A stretch of 64,000 nt of DNA from Anolis sagrei. Its lineage: Eukaryota > Chordata > Lepidosauria > Squamata > Anolidae. The translations under genes were made by a program, and so were the position numbers. The DNA lies in the NCBI RefSeq assembly GCF_037176765.1, contig NC_090021.1, positions 150,158,870 to 150,222,869 of the forward strand. The letters are read 5' to 3'. The number at the start of each line of letters is the position of its first letter. Position 1 is the stretch's first letter. Below the pieces are notes generated by a model. The model searched no databases. It had not been told where the DNA came from and was given only the letters and a program-made list of their open reading frames with translations. Shown piece after piece: positions 10,151 through 19,960 of this stretch.

Positions 10151-10965
10151 AGTATATCGTCAAAGGCTTTCATGGCCAGAATCACTGGGTTGTTGTAGGT
10201 TTTTCAGGCTGTATTGTCCACAATTTCAACAGAAAGGAAGAAACATGAAAATGAACAAAATCTGGCTACCAGTATTAAAAAACTCTAAAATATTAAAATA
10301 CCCCAGCAGGACTATTTCTGAGGAAAGTGGAGCAGGAAGGACAACCAAATCTAGAAAGAACAGGAAGAACATGCCATCTTGTTCCACAGAGGAGTATCTG
10401 GCATTCCCTGGCTGCCAGACTTCCTGGGATAATTCAGAAAAAAAGTCCTGTCTTTTTAGTGCCTAATTGCAAACATGACATAGCCGTTTCTATGAGAGGA
10501 ATTCACCACTGACATCAAGTTCTCGCTGACAATTCTCCCGAAATGGACATGGAAATAGTGCGCTGGATGCCCAAGCGTCCATTGCACGAAAACAGATCCT
10601 GCAAAGATTGCCCTTAAAATCTGTGTTCAATAAAAATTGCTTTCCCCTGGGGAAAAAAAAACCTCTAAAATTATAACAGTAAATAAAGAACAAAACTCAA
10701 GCACAGGGGAATTCCAGAGAAGAAACAATCTGGAACAGCTAATCACCTCTCAACAAAGAATTCCCCCAGGTAGGAACAAGCCACACCTAAAAACTGTCAG
10801 GCCATCAAATGCTAAGCAAAGTGGCCAATTGAGACATCCACAACTAGCTCCAACAGACAAGAGTTCTTTCTCCCACCTAATTTTCCTATTATCCAATAGA
10901 CCCCCTCAACCTCTGAGTATGTCTGTCTTGCTGTACAGAGAAGCATATCTCTAAAAGCAAAGTGT
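10151..10965. mobile_element. Penelope-like element, inverted halves, with an insertion
   Basis: 10153-10215 is the Penelope 3' tail on minus. 10216-10300 and 10656-10960 are Penelope coding and 3' sequence on plus (NRKEETMKMNKIWLPVLKNS). The plus piece is split by an inserted poly(A)-tailed sequence (10301-10655). Fossil. Confidence 0.65.
10301..10655 (+). pseudogene. Retroposed transcript of unknown source
   Basis: About 350 bp ending CAATAAAAATTGCTTTCCC...GGGG plus A8: an AATAAA hexamer (10629-10634) roughly 20 nt before a poly(A) run. Flanks resemble a target duplication (AACTCTAAAATATTA left, AACCTCTAAAATTATA right). Inserted in Penelope sequence. Looks like the 3' end of a processed mRNA copy; source gene not recognised. 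Confidence 0.55.
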
Positions 10966-11074
10966 CATTGCTTTGGAGCAATATTGTATGCAATAAGGAT
11001 TTTCTTGTTTATCAAAAATAATGGCACTGGAAAAAAACACCTTGGTGTGCAGGTTTTTGACTGATTGAGTTTAA

Positions 11075-11266
11075 AGGCTGAATATTTTTGGGGTTTTTTT
11101 TTGTTGCTTTTTAAGTCCCTTCTGCTATGTTTCTCGATGTTTTTATGAGTGATGGTCACTTGTTGGCCTGAGAGGCGTCTTGTGTCCAAATTTGGTGTCA
11201 ATTCGTCCAGTGGTTTTTGAGTTCTGTTAATCCCACAAACGAACATTATTTTTTTATTTATATAGA
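11075..11266 (-). mobile_element. Helitron fragment (5' end)
   Basis: Reverse of the TCTATATAAATAA start (TC at 11265-11266, host A next) and the following CCCACAAACGAACATTA region; 3' side resembles the short Helitron variant at 35529-35806. Confidence 0.65.
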
Positions 11267-11344
11267 TATATGTGCTATTGTGGTTTTAAGGCTTATCCTG
11301 TTTTGTTAATTTTATGTTTATGCCTTTTTTCTTGTATGTATTGA

Positions 11345-12335
11345 TGATGTATTGTCGAAGGCTTTCATGGCTGGAATCACTAGGTTCTTGTGGGTTTTTC
11401 CGGGCTATATGGCCATGTTTTAGAGAGGCATTTCTCCTGACGTTTTGCCTGCATCTATGGCAAGCATCCTCAGAGGTAGTGAGGTCTGTTGGAATTAGGA
11501 CAATGGGTTTATATATCTGTGGAATGGCTGGGGTGGGGCAAAGAGCTCTTCTCTGCTGGAGCTAGGTGTGAATGTTTCAATTATTATTATTATTATTAGG
11601 TGTGAATGTTTCAACTGATCACCTTCATTAGCATTTGAAAGCCTGGCTGGGCCTGGGAAAATCTTTTGTTGAGAGGTGTTAAGCTGTGCCTGGTTGTTTC
11701 CTCTCTGCTGTTTTGCTGTTGTAATTTTAGAGTTTTTTTTAATACTGGTAGCAGTTTAAAGGATTCAACTTTCGTGGTGTCCATCCTTGCCCTCCATATT
11801 GGAAAGGGGGCTTCTGCCTTTTGGGAAATATTTTGGTTTTGTTGCCCCTACACTGGTAGCCAGATTTTGTTCATTTTCGTGGTTTCTTCCTTTCTGTTGA
11901 AATTGTCCACATGCTTGTGTATTTCAATGGCTTCTCTGTGTAGTCTGACATGGTGGTTGTTGGTGTGGTCCAGCATTTCTTTGTTCTCAAATAATATGCT
12001 GCGTCCAGACTGGTTCATCAGGTGCTCTGCTATGGCCGACTTCTCTGGTTGAAGTAGTCTGGAGTGCCTTTCATGTTCCTTGATTTGTGTTTGGGCAATG
12101 CTGCGTTTGGTGGTCCCTATGTAGACTTGTCCACAGCTGCATGGTGTCCGGTAGACTCCTGCAGAGGTGAGAGGATCCCTCTTGTCCTTTGCTGAAACGT
12201 AGCATTTGTTAGATTTTCTTGGTGGGTTTGTAGATTGTTTGTATGTTATGTTTCCTCATCAGCTTCCCTATGCGGTCAGTGGTTCCCTTGATGTATGGCA
12301 GGAACACTTTTCCACTTTTCATCCTCACTCTCGTG
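11345..12335 (-). mobile_element. Penelope-like element, GIY-YIG region and 3' tail
   Basis: Longest Penelope copy. On minus it contains a GIY-YIG-like endonuclease region (SCGQVYIGTTKRSIAQT, then IKEHERH...EKSAIAEHLM and NRKEETTKMNKIWLPV), then the 3' tail ending near TATTGTCGAAGGCTTTCATGG at 11345. PLEs couple a reverse transcriptase to this nuclease; the RT is truncated away here. It ends about 215 bp from the ITM2B start codon. Fossil, several breaks, one short insertion. Confidence 0.8.
11744..11859. mobile_element. 100-bp insertion with 8-bp TSD (ACTGGTAG)
   Basis: The Penelope copy is interrupted by 100 bp (11752-11851) flanked by exact ACTGGTAG duplications at 11744-11751 and 11852-11859. 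An 8-bp duplication suggests a hAT-type MITE; no clear terminal inverted repeats seen. Confidence 0.55.
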
Positions 12336-12549
12336 GCTTGTTCTTGGTCTTGTTTTGTTGTTGTTGGAGAGCCTTGATGGCTGGCTGTGCTGCTGTCTTG
12401 GCCCTCCGCCTGTCTTCCCCTCCTTTTGGCACCTGGGCGGCGAAGGGGGCCGGCCCGACTGCGGAGCGCCTCCCCGCCTGCCCTCCGCCTTCTGCTTTGT
12501 CCCCGCAGCAGCCCCCGACACAGCAGCAGCAGCAGTAGGAGCAGCAGCC
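12336..12549 (+). promoter_or_regulatory. CpG-rich ITM2B promoter and 5'UTR
   Basis: GC-rich, CpG-dense sequence before the ITM2B ATG, ending in a CAG/GCA-rich 5'UTR segment (12505-12548) and a strong start context (GCAGCCATGG). No TATA box evident. CpG density continues through exon 1 into early intron 1 to about 12900, as in a CpG island. Confidence 0.65.
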
Positions 12550-12690
12550 ATGGTGAAGGTGTCGTTCAACGCGGCCTTGGCCCAGAAGGACGCCGGCGCC
12601 GCGAAGGACGAGGAGGAGCAGGACGAGGAGCGCGGAGGGAAGGGCCATGGGTACAGCAGCCAGGTGCTCATCCTGCCCCCCGGCGCCAAG
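12550..12690 (+). CDS. ITM2B: ITM2B exon 1 (BRI2, integral membrane protein 2B)
   Basis: The gene encodes a 275-residue type II membrane protein (human 266) processed in the secretory pathway: furin removes a C-terminal peptide and the luminal BRICHOS domain can be shed. Exon 1 gives MVKVSFNAALAQKDAG..., matching human MVKVTFNSALAQKEA, then an acidic stretch (KDEEEQDEE) and LILPPGAK, and ends at AAG|GTGAGC. The start is set by homology and Kozak context, although the frame stays open upstream to 12295. At 47 codons it is longer than human because of the acidic and Gly-rich insert. All six exons keep phase. Synteny with RB1 supports orthology to ITM2B rather than ITM2A or ITM2C. Confidence 0.95.
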
Positions 12691-12998
12691 GTGAGCTCAG
12701 GGACGGAGGGGGGAGGCCTTCGGGGAGGGACGGCGAGTCCACACTCCTCCCTCCTCCCTCAGAGGCTGCGGCCTGGACACTGCGCCCAAAGGCCCGCCGG
12801 GCGCGCGAGGGGCCCTGGTTTCCAAGGCGACGGAGCCCGAGGGGCGCGAGGCCTGGCCTCTCTGCAGTCGGGCGCGCGCCTCCAAAATGGCTGCCTGGTG
12901 ATAGGTGGAGGCAGGGGGGTTGCCTTTCCCAGACCTGGGAGGCTGGATCTACACTACCCTATAACCCAGGATCTGATCCCAGATAATCTGATTACCCC
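12691..12998. other. ITM2B intron 1, CpG-rich start
   Basis: Donor GTGAGC followed by CpG-rich sequence without coding match; likely the downstream shoulder of the ITM2B CpG island. Confidence 0.5.
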
Positions 12999-14033
12999 AG
13001 GGCCCTTCCACACAGCCCTATATCCCAGGATATCAAGGCAGAAAACCCCACAATATCTGCTTTGAACTGAGTCCACACTCAGACAATGTGGGGTTCTCTG
13101 CCTTGATATTCTGGGATATAGGGCTGTGTGGAAGGGGCCTGAGTCCACACTCAAGACAATGTGGGGTTCTCTGCCTTGATATACTGGGATATAGGGCTGT
13201 GTGGAAGGGGCCTGAGTCCACACTCGGACAATATGGGGTTCTCTCCCTTGATATTCTGGGTTATAGGGCCGTGTGGAAGGGCCCAGAGTCCACACTCAAG
13301 ACAATGTGTGGTTCTTTGCCTTGATATTCTGGAATATAGCAGTGTCTGGAAGGGCCCCGAGTCCACACTCTGACAATGTGGGGTTCTCTCCCTTGATATT
13401 CTGGGTTATAGGGCCGTGTGGAAGGGCCCTGAGTCCACACTCGGACAATATGGGGTTCTCTATTGATATTCTGGGATATAGGGCTGTGTGGAAGGGCCCT
13501 GAGTCCACACTCTGATAATGTGGGGTTCTCTCCCTTGATATTCTGGGTTATAGGGCCGTGTGGAAGGGCCCTGAGTCCACACTCGGACAATATGGGGTTC
13601 TCTATTGATATTCTGGGATATAGGGCTGTGTGGAAGGGCCCTGAGTCCACACTCTGACAATGTGGGGTTCTCTCCCTTGATATTCTGGGTTATAGGGCCG
13701 TGTGGAAGGGCCCTGAGTCCACACTCGGACAATATGGGGTTCTCTATTGATATTCTGGGATATAGGGCTGTGTGGAAGGGCCCTGAGTCCACACTCTGAT
13801 AATGTGGGGTCCTCTCCCTTGATAATTCTGAGATATGGGGCTGTGTGGAAGGGCCCTGAGTCCACACTCTGACAATGTGGGGTTCTCTGCCTTGATATTC
13901 TGGTATAGGGCTGTGTGGAAGGGCCCCGAGTCCACACTCAGACAATGTAGGGTTCTCTGCCTTGATATTCTGGTATAGGGCTGTGTGGAAGGGCCCCGAG
14001 TCCACACTCAGACAATGTGGGGTTCTCTCCCTT
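12999..14033. repeat. Tandem array of 70-74-bp units grown from a MITE arm
   Basis: Fourteen occurrences of GAGTCCACACTC (13067 to 13999) at 70-74-bp spacing. Each unit carries GGTTCTCT..CTTGATATTCTGG.TATAGGGC.GTGTGGAAGGG, the right arm of the palindromic MITE. Between about 13373 and 13798 the units alternate in two types, giving a 142-bp higher-order repeat present three times. The first unit still shows the opposite arm (CACACAGCCCTATATCCC). Open frames here on both strands are products of periodicity, not genes. Confidence 0.9.
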
Positions 14034-14100
14034 GATTGGGGATTGTGGCGCAGCTGGCTGATTGTCAGCTGCATTAGAATCATAGAATCAAAGAGTTAGA
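14034..14100. mobile_element. SINE head plus CR1 3' end fragments
   Basis: 14036-14078 resembles a second tRNA-like SINE head (GATTGTGGCGCAGCTGGCTG); 14079-14110 is a CR1 3' terminus in reverse (AGAATCATAGAATCAAAGAG). Confidence 0.5.
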
Positions 14101-14157
14101 AGAGAATGGAACCCAGAATATCAAGGCATATAATCCACAATATCTGATTTAGACTGG

Positions 14158-14820
14158 CTTATCTGAGGCCCCTTCCACACAGCTGAATAAAATTCCACAT
14201 TATCTGCTTTGAACTGGAATATATGGCAGTAGGGATTCAGATAAGCCAGTTCAAAGCAGATAATTCAGTTCAAAGCAGATACTGTGGGATTTCTTCCTTG
14301 ATATTCTGGATAGATGGCTGTGTGGAAGCCCCCCCCCCCCCCCAAGACTTCTGGTCTAAACCTGCCCCAGGGCCCTTCCACACAGCCATATAACCCAGAA
14401 TATCAAAGCAGATAATCTGCTTTGAACTGCATTATCTGAGTTCAAACTGCCATATATTCCAGTTCAATGTGGATTTTTTGCAGCTGTGTGGATGGTGCTG
14501 TAGACCAGGGCCTCGTCTAAACTACCATATAATCCAGATTATAAAAGCAGATAATCCACATTGTCTGCTTTGAACTGGATTATGCAAATTTGCACTGCTG
14601 TATAATCCAGTTCAAAGCAGATAAACTGGATTTTATATGGCAGTGTAGAAGGGACCTAAAGGGGTCCTCATATAAATCAGCTCCCTTCCACGCTGCTGAG
14701 TAAAATCCCACATTCTCTGCTTTGAACTGGAATATATGGCAGGGTGGACTCAGATAATCCAGTTCAAAGCAGATATTGTGGGATTTTCTGGGTTATATGG
14801 TTGTGTGGAAGGGCCCTCAG
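14158..14820. mobile_element. Cluster of four palindromic MITE copies
   Basis: Copies at about 14158-14335, 14369-14500, 14508-14660 and 14683-14812, each with arms containing TCTGCTTTGAACTGGA and its complement. A C14 run lies at 14329-14343 inside the first. Adjacent to the tandem array of the same family. Confidence 0.75.
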
Positions 14821-14827
14821 TTCAAAG

Positions 14828-14905
14828 AAGATAACACTATGTGACAAGTTATTTCTGGGTTATAAATGTCATTTCCTAATTGGTTCTATCATAGAAACGG
14901 GTACT
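14828..14905 (+). mobile_element. Fragment of the AACACTATGTGACA repeat
   Basis: Matches 16178-16330 and 61190-61350 (AACACTATGTGACA ... CATTTCCTAATTGGTTCTATCAT). Probably the terminal part of an unclassified DNA transposon: the copy at 16178 has a complementary end near 16600-16625. Confidence 0.5.
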
Positions 14906-14919
14906 GTGATCTCAGTGGA

Positions 14920-14938
14920 GGCCAAAAGGGGGCGCTAG
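14920..14938 (+). promoter_or_regulatory. CTCF-like motif
   Basis: GGCCAAAAGGGGGCGCTAG fits the CTCF core (CCASYAGRKGGCRS) closely. It lies in ITM2B intron 1 at the border between the MITE cluster and the unexplained island. Binding is inference. Confidence 0.45.
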
Positions 14939-16035
14939 ACAGAGAAGTATAGTCCATTTTATGGGGGGGGGGGGTCTGAAGGAATCAAAACATTTCTCCC
15001 TGTTTTCCCGTTATTCCCCCACCCATGTCTCTTTCATGGAAACAACCCTTGTTTATGAAGTGGAGAGGGGGGATAACCGACAAAAATGGGGAAAATTGTT
15101 TTCCTCCTTCAACTTCCTCCCTCCTCCCCATAAAATAGACTATTCTTCTCTGTCTAGGCCCCCTTTTGGCCTCCGCCCAGATAACACTGTTCTACAAATT
15201 TTCAGTTTTTCTCAGTTGCGGAAACGAAATGTGCCGTTTCTTAATAAATTTATCATGCTGAATTCAAATATAATAATTAAATGTGTTAATTGGCTCTGGT
15301 TTTTATGCAACAGCTATTTCAATTTTCTCCGCAATAGGTAATTCGTTAATATTATGATAATGCGCCTAACCTTACTGCATGTATATAAACCGTGAATATT
15401 TACTACATTTTAGTCAAATTATATTGCCAATAGTTTATACATGAGAAATATTTATTTAATTAGTCTATTGTTTATGTTTGTGCGGCAAGAAACTATATTA
15501 GTAGGCCTAATGCAGTTGAAAAGTCTGAAAGTTTAAATGTCGCTTTAATCGTGACTTTAGTTTATATCCTGTTTGCTTCTCTTGACTTTTCTTTTGTATT
15601 CAAGGAAAGGATTGTCTCTTACAATGCTCCAGCAGTAGTCTGACAGCATTGACGGAGTCCATTTGCCTTGATCTCTTTTTTCCATAGTGCTTTATTTACA
15701 CACGTGCGAGGCATAACTACAGTAAAGAGAACGATGTTTAACGATACTGTCTCAGTCTTCAACTGACTGACCCTCACCGTTCAAAAGTCTGGCCTTATAT
15801 AGGGCTTTCTGGCTTTTGCACACGGCACTAATACTGCGTCATCAAACTTTCTAGAATCTTCCATAGTGTAAGTCGCAACATGCATTTTTTCAACCATACG
15901 TGATCACGTGATTGCTTATATCATAAAAACTAGAGCCAATATACATTTTTAAATGTCATTTTCATTTTCAGCACCCCAAAATCATAAAAGAACAACTATT
16001 TTCAGGCCCGCAACTTTTTCTCCGTTGAACAGTGT
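14939..16035. other. AT-rich island of unknown nature, possible solo LTR remnant
   Basis: No match to any other repeat in the window. On minus it shows TATATAAGG (about 15795-15803), then about 110 nt later AATAAAGCAC (about 15685-15694), a TATA-to-poly(A) spacing typical of an LTR. The right end holds a dense AT stretch (CACCCCAAAATCATAAAAG). Boundaries not fixed; family not assigned. Confidence 0.3.
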
Positions 16036-16039
16036 AACA

Positions 16040-16155
16040 GAACAGAATCCACACTATCTGCTTTGAACAGGATTATGTGAGTCTACACTGCCGTAAAATC
16101 CAATTCAAAGCAGATAATCTGGATTTTATATGGCAGTGTAGAAGGGGCCTAAAAG
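16040..16155. mobile_element. Palindromic MITE copy
   Basis: CACACTATCTGCTTTGAACAGG ... ATGGCAGTGTAGAAGGGGCC; left end degraded. Confidence 0.7.
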
Positions 16156-16169
16156 AGGCCTCATATAAC

Positions 16170-16650
16170 CAATTTCAAAGCAGATAACACTATGTGACAC
16201 AATTTTTGTTCCTGGATTATAAATGTCATTTCCTGATTGGTTCTATCATGGGAAAGGTTTATTAAACTGCAAAAACTTTGTTTTGGCAGGAGGGACATCC
16301 TGCAGCACATTTTGCTATAGTTTTTCAATAAATATCTCTCAGAGCCCTTCCACACAACCATATAACCCAGAATATCAAGGCAGACAATCCACAATTTATC
16401 TCAGTCCACACTGCCATCTAATGTGAATTTCAATGTGAATTTTATACAGCTGGGTGAAAGGACCCCTAGAGTCTCAGCCAATTCAACAGAGTTTATGGCA
16501 GCCACAAAAACAAAAGTTTCTGGAGTATAACAACTACTTTCAAAGTGAGTGCTGCACAGTTAAACAGGAAATAACACTTTCAAACCAGGAACAGAGTGTT
16601 TTTCGAATTTTGTTACATAGTGTAATCTGGGATGAGATGCTGGAATATAG
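16170..16650. mobile_element. AACACTATGTGACA transposon-like repeat with MITE inserted
   Basis: Left part 16178-16330; opposing sequence near 16600-16625 (TTTTGTTACATAGTGTAAT) is complementary to the left end, suggesting terminal inverted repeats. A palindromic MITE copy (16341-16470) sits between. Unclassified. Confidence 0.5.
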
Positions 16651-17017
16651 GGCGATGTAGATCCAGCCTCAGTGGCAGGGTTTTCCAAACATTTCACTCT
16701 TGTTCTATGCACCATTTTGCCACACAGTCATTCAGTTTGACCAGCAAAGCGAAGATTTAAACAAATACCCATTAAGATATATAGTATATCAACTCTAATA
16801 GTGGGGTGTATGAGGGCATAATGTATCTCATGAAATCCTTTCATTTTTAAAGTATAATATAATATTTGTAAGATAATAAAATACATTTCAAAAATTGCTT
16901 CTCACGAGGTTTGCAAAACATGCCTACAAGCTGCAGCCGACACATTCATGGGTCAACCACATTCAGCTCGGAAAGTGCTGCTCTATAGAGCTTGATCATC
17001 TCGAAATGTAAGATAAT

Positions 17018-17160
17018 TTGTTGTTGTTCATTCGTTCAGTCGCTTCTGACTCTTCTTGACCTCATGGACCAGCCCATGCCAGAGCTCCCTGTTGGCCATC
17101 ACCACCCCCAGCTCCTTCAAGGTCAATCCAGTCACTTCAAGGATCCTTGAAGTAATATAA
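17018..17160 (-). mobile_element. RTE-BovB 3' terminus
   Basis: TTGTTGTTCATTCGTTCAGT followed by reverse of the BovB C-terminal coding end (SRRRL, HELVHEV.., LKELGVV). Minus strand. Confidence 0.75.
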
Positions 17161-17404
17161 TAGCCAAGTTTAAATGTAAAGGAGCCACACTGTGGGTAAA
17201 TATGACTTTTACCACAGGGCCAGAGTTGGAAATACGAAACAAATATATTCAAGGTGTGTTGGTCATACAGAAAAATATGCATAGCGGAGATGCTTTGGTT
17301 CTCTATAGGCTTGGGTCTGGGTATGATTGCTTTCCAAGAGTATAGTCTTGGTGGTGGGTCCATAAGTGATTGTAGAGACCTATTCTGGATCTGCATGGTC
17401 TTTC

Positions 17405-17862
17405 ACAATCAGGACATAATTTCCAGATGGAAGGTGGTCCCGTCCAGGGTTTGCTTGATGTGCCTTCCTCTTGACACATTTTTCCTTTTCACCATCCGTT
17501 TGTGCCTCTTTGAATTCCACAGCACTGTTGGTAATAGCTGACCTCCTGTTACAATCCTCTAGTGCCAGGGATTCCCAGTTTTTGGTGTTTACTCCACATT
17601 TTTAAAGATTAGTCCATCTTTAAATCTCTTTTCCTACCCACCAACATTCAATTTTCCATTCTTGAGTTGAGAGTAGAGTAACTACTTTGGGAGATGGTGA
17701 TCGGGCATTCAGACAACGTGGCTGGTGCAGTGCAGTTAATGGCGGAGGATCATTGCTTCAATGCTGGTGATCTTTGCGCCTTCCAGGATGCTGACATTTG
17801 TCCACCTGTCTTCCCAAGAGATTTGCAGGATTTTTCAAAGTCAATGCTTTTTCAAAGTCGAG
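17405..17862 (-). mobile_element. Non-LTR retrotransposon C-terminal fragment (RTE/RTEX-like)
   Basis: Same family as 56690-57240, which carries a C-terminal Cys/His motif. Here decayed: reverse of EEARMEGE.KRAKRK-like and WEDRRTNVSILE-like regions. Clade assignment is tentative. Confidence 0.55.
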
Positions 17863-17990
17863 AAATGCTTTGATTAGGCTGGCCTGAAGGCACAAAATGT
17901 ATTAGGTAAATATTTGACACTAATGAGCTTTTTTTCTCAGGTAAAGATGTAAAAATCATGCAGGAAAAGAACAGTGAGAGATATTTGTCT

Positions 17991-18414
17991 TACAGTAGAG
18001 TCTTGCTTATCCGACATAAATGGGCTGGCAGAATGTCGGATAAACAATAAATGTCAGATAATACGGAGTCTCCTACTGTTACCCATCCGACACGGTGCTA
18101 GACATCTAGAATACTAACACCAAGAACTCAAAAAGGTTAAGGCAAGGTTAACACCTCAGGGCTTGAGCGGTCTAGCAAGAAGTGCCTGGATGCGGAAGAG
18201 GAGCTTGGAAATCACAGAGGGATTTCACCCCAGGACACTCTGCTTCCACTCTTCCTTCTTTCCCCCTTTCCTCCCTCCTCCTCCTTGTCTTGCCTCTTTC
18301 ACTTATTGGGAATGGAGAGAGAGTTGGAGAGCGCTTCTTTAATTGAAGGGGAAATGCTGGAGGAAAAGGGGGTCATAGGATAAGATGGAATGTCGGATAA
18401 GCAAGACTACTGTA
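17991..18414. mobile_element. Tigger/pogo-like MITE with TA duplication
   Basis: Terminal inverted repeats CAGTAGAGTCTTGCTTATCC (17993) and its complement ending at 18412, flanked by TA at 17991-17992 and 18413-18414. Approximately 420 bp, non-coding interior with a CT-rich tract. Tc1/mariner superfamily by TIR and TA target. Confidence 0.85.
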
Positions 18415-18810
18415 ATTACAGTTTAAGATGCTCTTGCGGTTTAATTTGTCTCAAATTCTAATGGCTCATATTACACTGTCTATTTACTTGATTGAGATAG
18501 CAATCAAGTAATAAGGTAATAAGGTAGTGAATGAAATTTTACAGTGCAATTCCCCCATAATCTCAAAAGTAAATTGCACTGATGCCAAGATTGCAGTTTG
18601 CAACTTGATTCCTGGCCCATGAACTGTCTTGCAACATGCCGATAAACTGGTTAAACTGCTTACATCTATAACATTGACAACAAGGTAGAAATATTCTGGC
18701 ATTGTCTTCTGTTCTGTGATTCTCTCTTTTCAAGCTAAAGATTATGCATTGCAACTGCCATGGCAAGATCAACACTGAATGCACAAACATCATGCTTTTA
18801 ATTCAAAACT

Positions 18811-18950
18811 ATGGGCCCTTCCACATGGCCATGTAATCCAGAATATCAAGGCACATAATCCACAATATCTGCTTTGAACTGGATTATCTGAGTCCACATT
18901 GCCATATAATACAGCTCAATGTTGATTTTATACAGCGGTGTGGAAGCGGA
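18811..18950. mobile_element. Palindromic MITE copy
   Basis: GGGCCCTTCCACATGGCCATGTAATCC ... TACAGCGGTGTGGAAGCGG. Confidence 0.7.
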
Positions 18951-19043
18951 CTATGTTTCTGTGTCTATAAGGCATTGCATACTTATTTTAAAATAAGTTT
19001 TGGCTTAATTGTTTCGTAGATGAACCATTGTTTCTATTTAAGA

Positions 19044-19960
19044 CTAGCTGTCCCCTGCCACGTGTTGCTGTGGCCCAGTCTGGTGATCTGGAAAATAAAG
19101 TAATGAGAAAGTGTTGGTTTCTAATATATGTAATTTCTTTATTCTTGTAGGTAAACAGTATTTCTTGTTGTTTCTTTGTCAGTGTTGATGTGGAGATTGT
19201 CTGGTTTGCCTACTCTGGAACATGCAGCATATAATTGTCCTTCTTTAGGGGTCCCTTTCAAGTCTAGGATACTATATATGTGTGTGAATCATATATATAT
19301 CTATCCATATCTATGGCTGGATGGCTCTTTGTCAGGAGGGCTTTGATTACGTTTTCTTGCCCTGGTGAAGGGAGTTGGACTGGATGGCCTTAAGTATTTT
19401 CTGTTGGTCATGGAGGTTCTGTGTGGGAAGTCTGCCTCAATTCTCTCGTTCATGGGTTTCAGAATGCTCATTGATTATAGATGAACTATAAATCCCAGTA
19501 ACTACAACTCCCAAATGTCAAGGTCTGTTTCCCCCCCCCCCCCCAAACTCTATCTGTGTTCATATTTGGGCATATGGAATATTCATTCCAAGTTTGGTCC
19601 AGATCCATCATTGTTTGAGTCCACAATGCTCTCTGGATGTAGGTGAACTACAACTCCCAAACTCCCAAACTCAAGGTCAATGCCCACCAAACCCTTCTAG
19701 TGTTTTCTGTTGGTCATGGGAGTCCTGTGTGCCATGTCTGGTTCAATTCCATTATTGGTGGAGTTCAGAATGCTCTTTGATTGTAGGTGAACTATAAATC
19801 CCAGCAACTACAACTCCCAAATGACAAAATCTAAATTTTTTAGTGAAGGACATACATTGGGTTGTTAGGTGTATGCTGCCCAAATTTGGTGTCAATTGGC
19901 CCACTGGTTTTTGAGTTCTGTTAATCCCACAAACAAACATTACATTTTTATTTTTTTAGA
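19044..19960 (-). mobile_element. Non-autonomous Helitron
   Basis: Minus-strand element ending in CTAG (plus 19044-19047) followed by host T. The 3' hairpin GCCAC-loop-GTGGC lies about 13 nt before CTAG (from GCCACGTGTTGCTGTGGC). The 5' end is a degraded TCTA...AATAAAA at 19945-19960. No Rep/helicase coding sequence. A C14 run sits at 19531-19544. Confidence 0.8.

Noticed and set aside
12295-12549. Upstream in-frame extension of ITM2B (frame open from 12295)
   Set aside because: It runs through Penelope sequence and CAG-rich 5'UTR; family proteins start at MVKV, and the ATG at 12550 has a strong context.
12387-12986. 199-codon Arg-rich frame over ITM2B exon 1
   Set aside because: Shadow frame of a CpG-rich region; no domain, and exon 1 is explained in another frame.
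12954-14083. Many overlapping frames on both strands with repeated HTALYPRIS / RAVWKGPESTL-type peptides
   Set aside because: They follow the 70-74-bp tandem array; periodicity and palindromy create them. Not a repeat protein gene.
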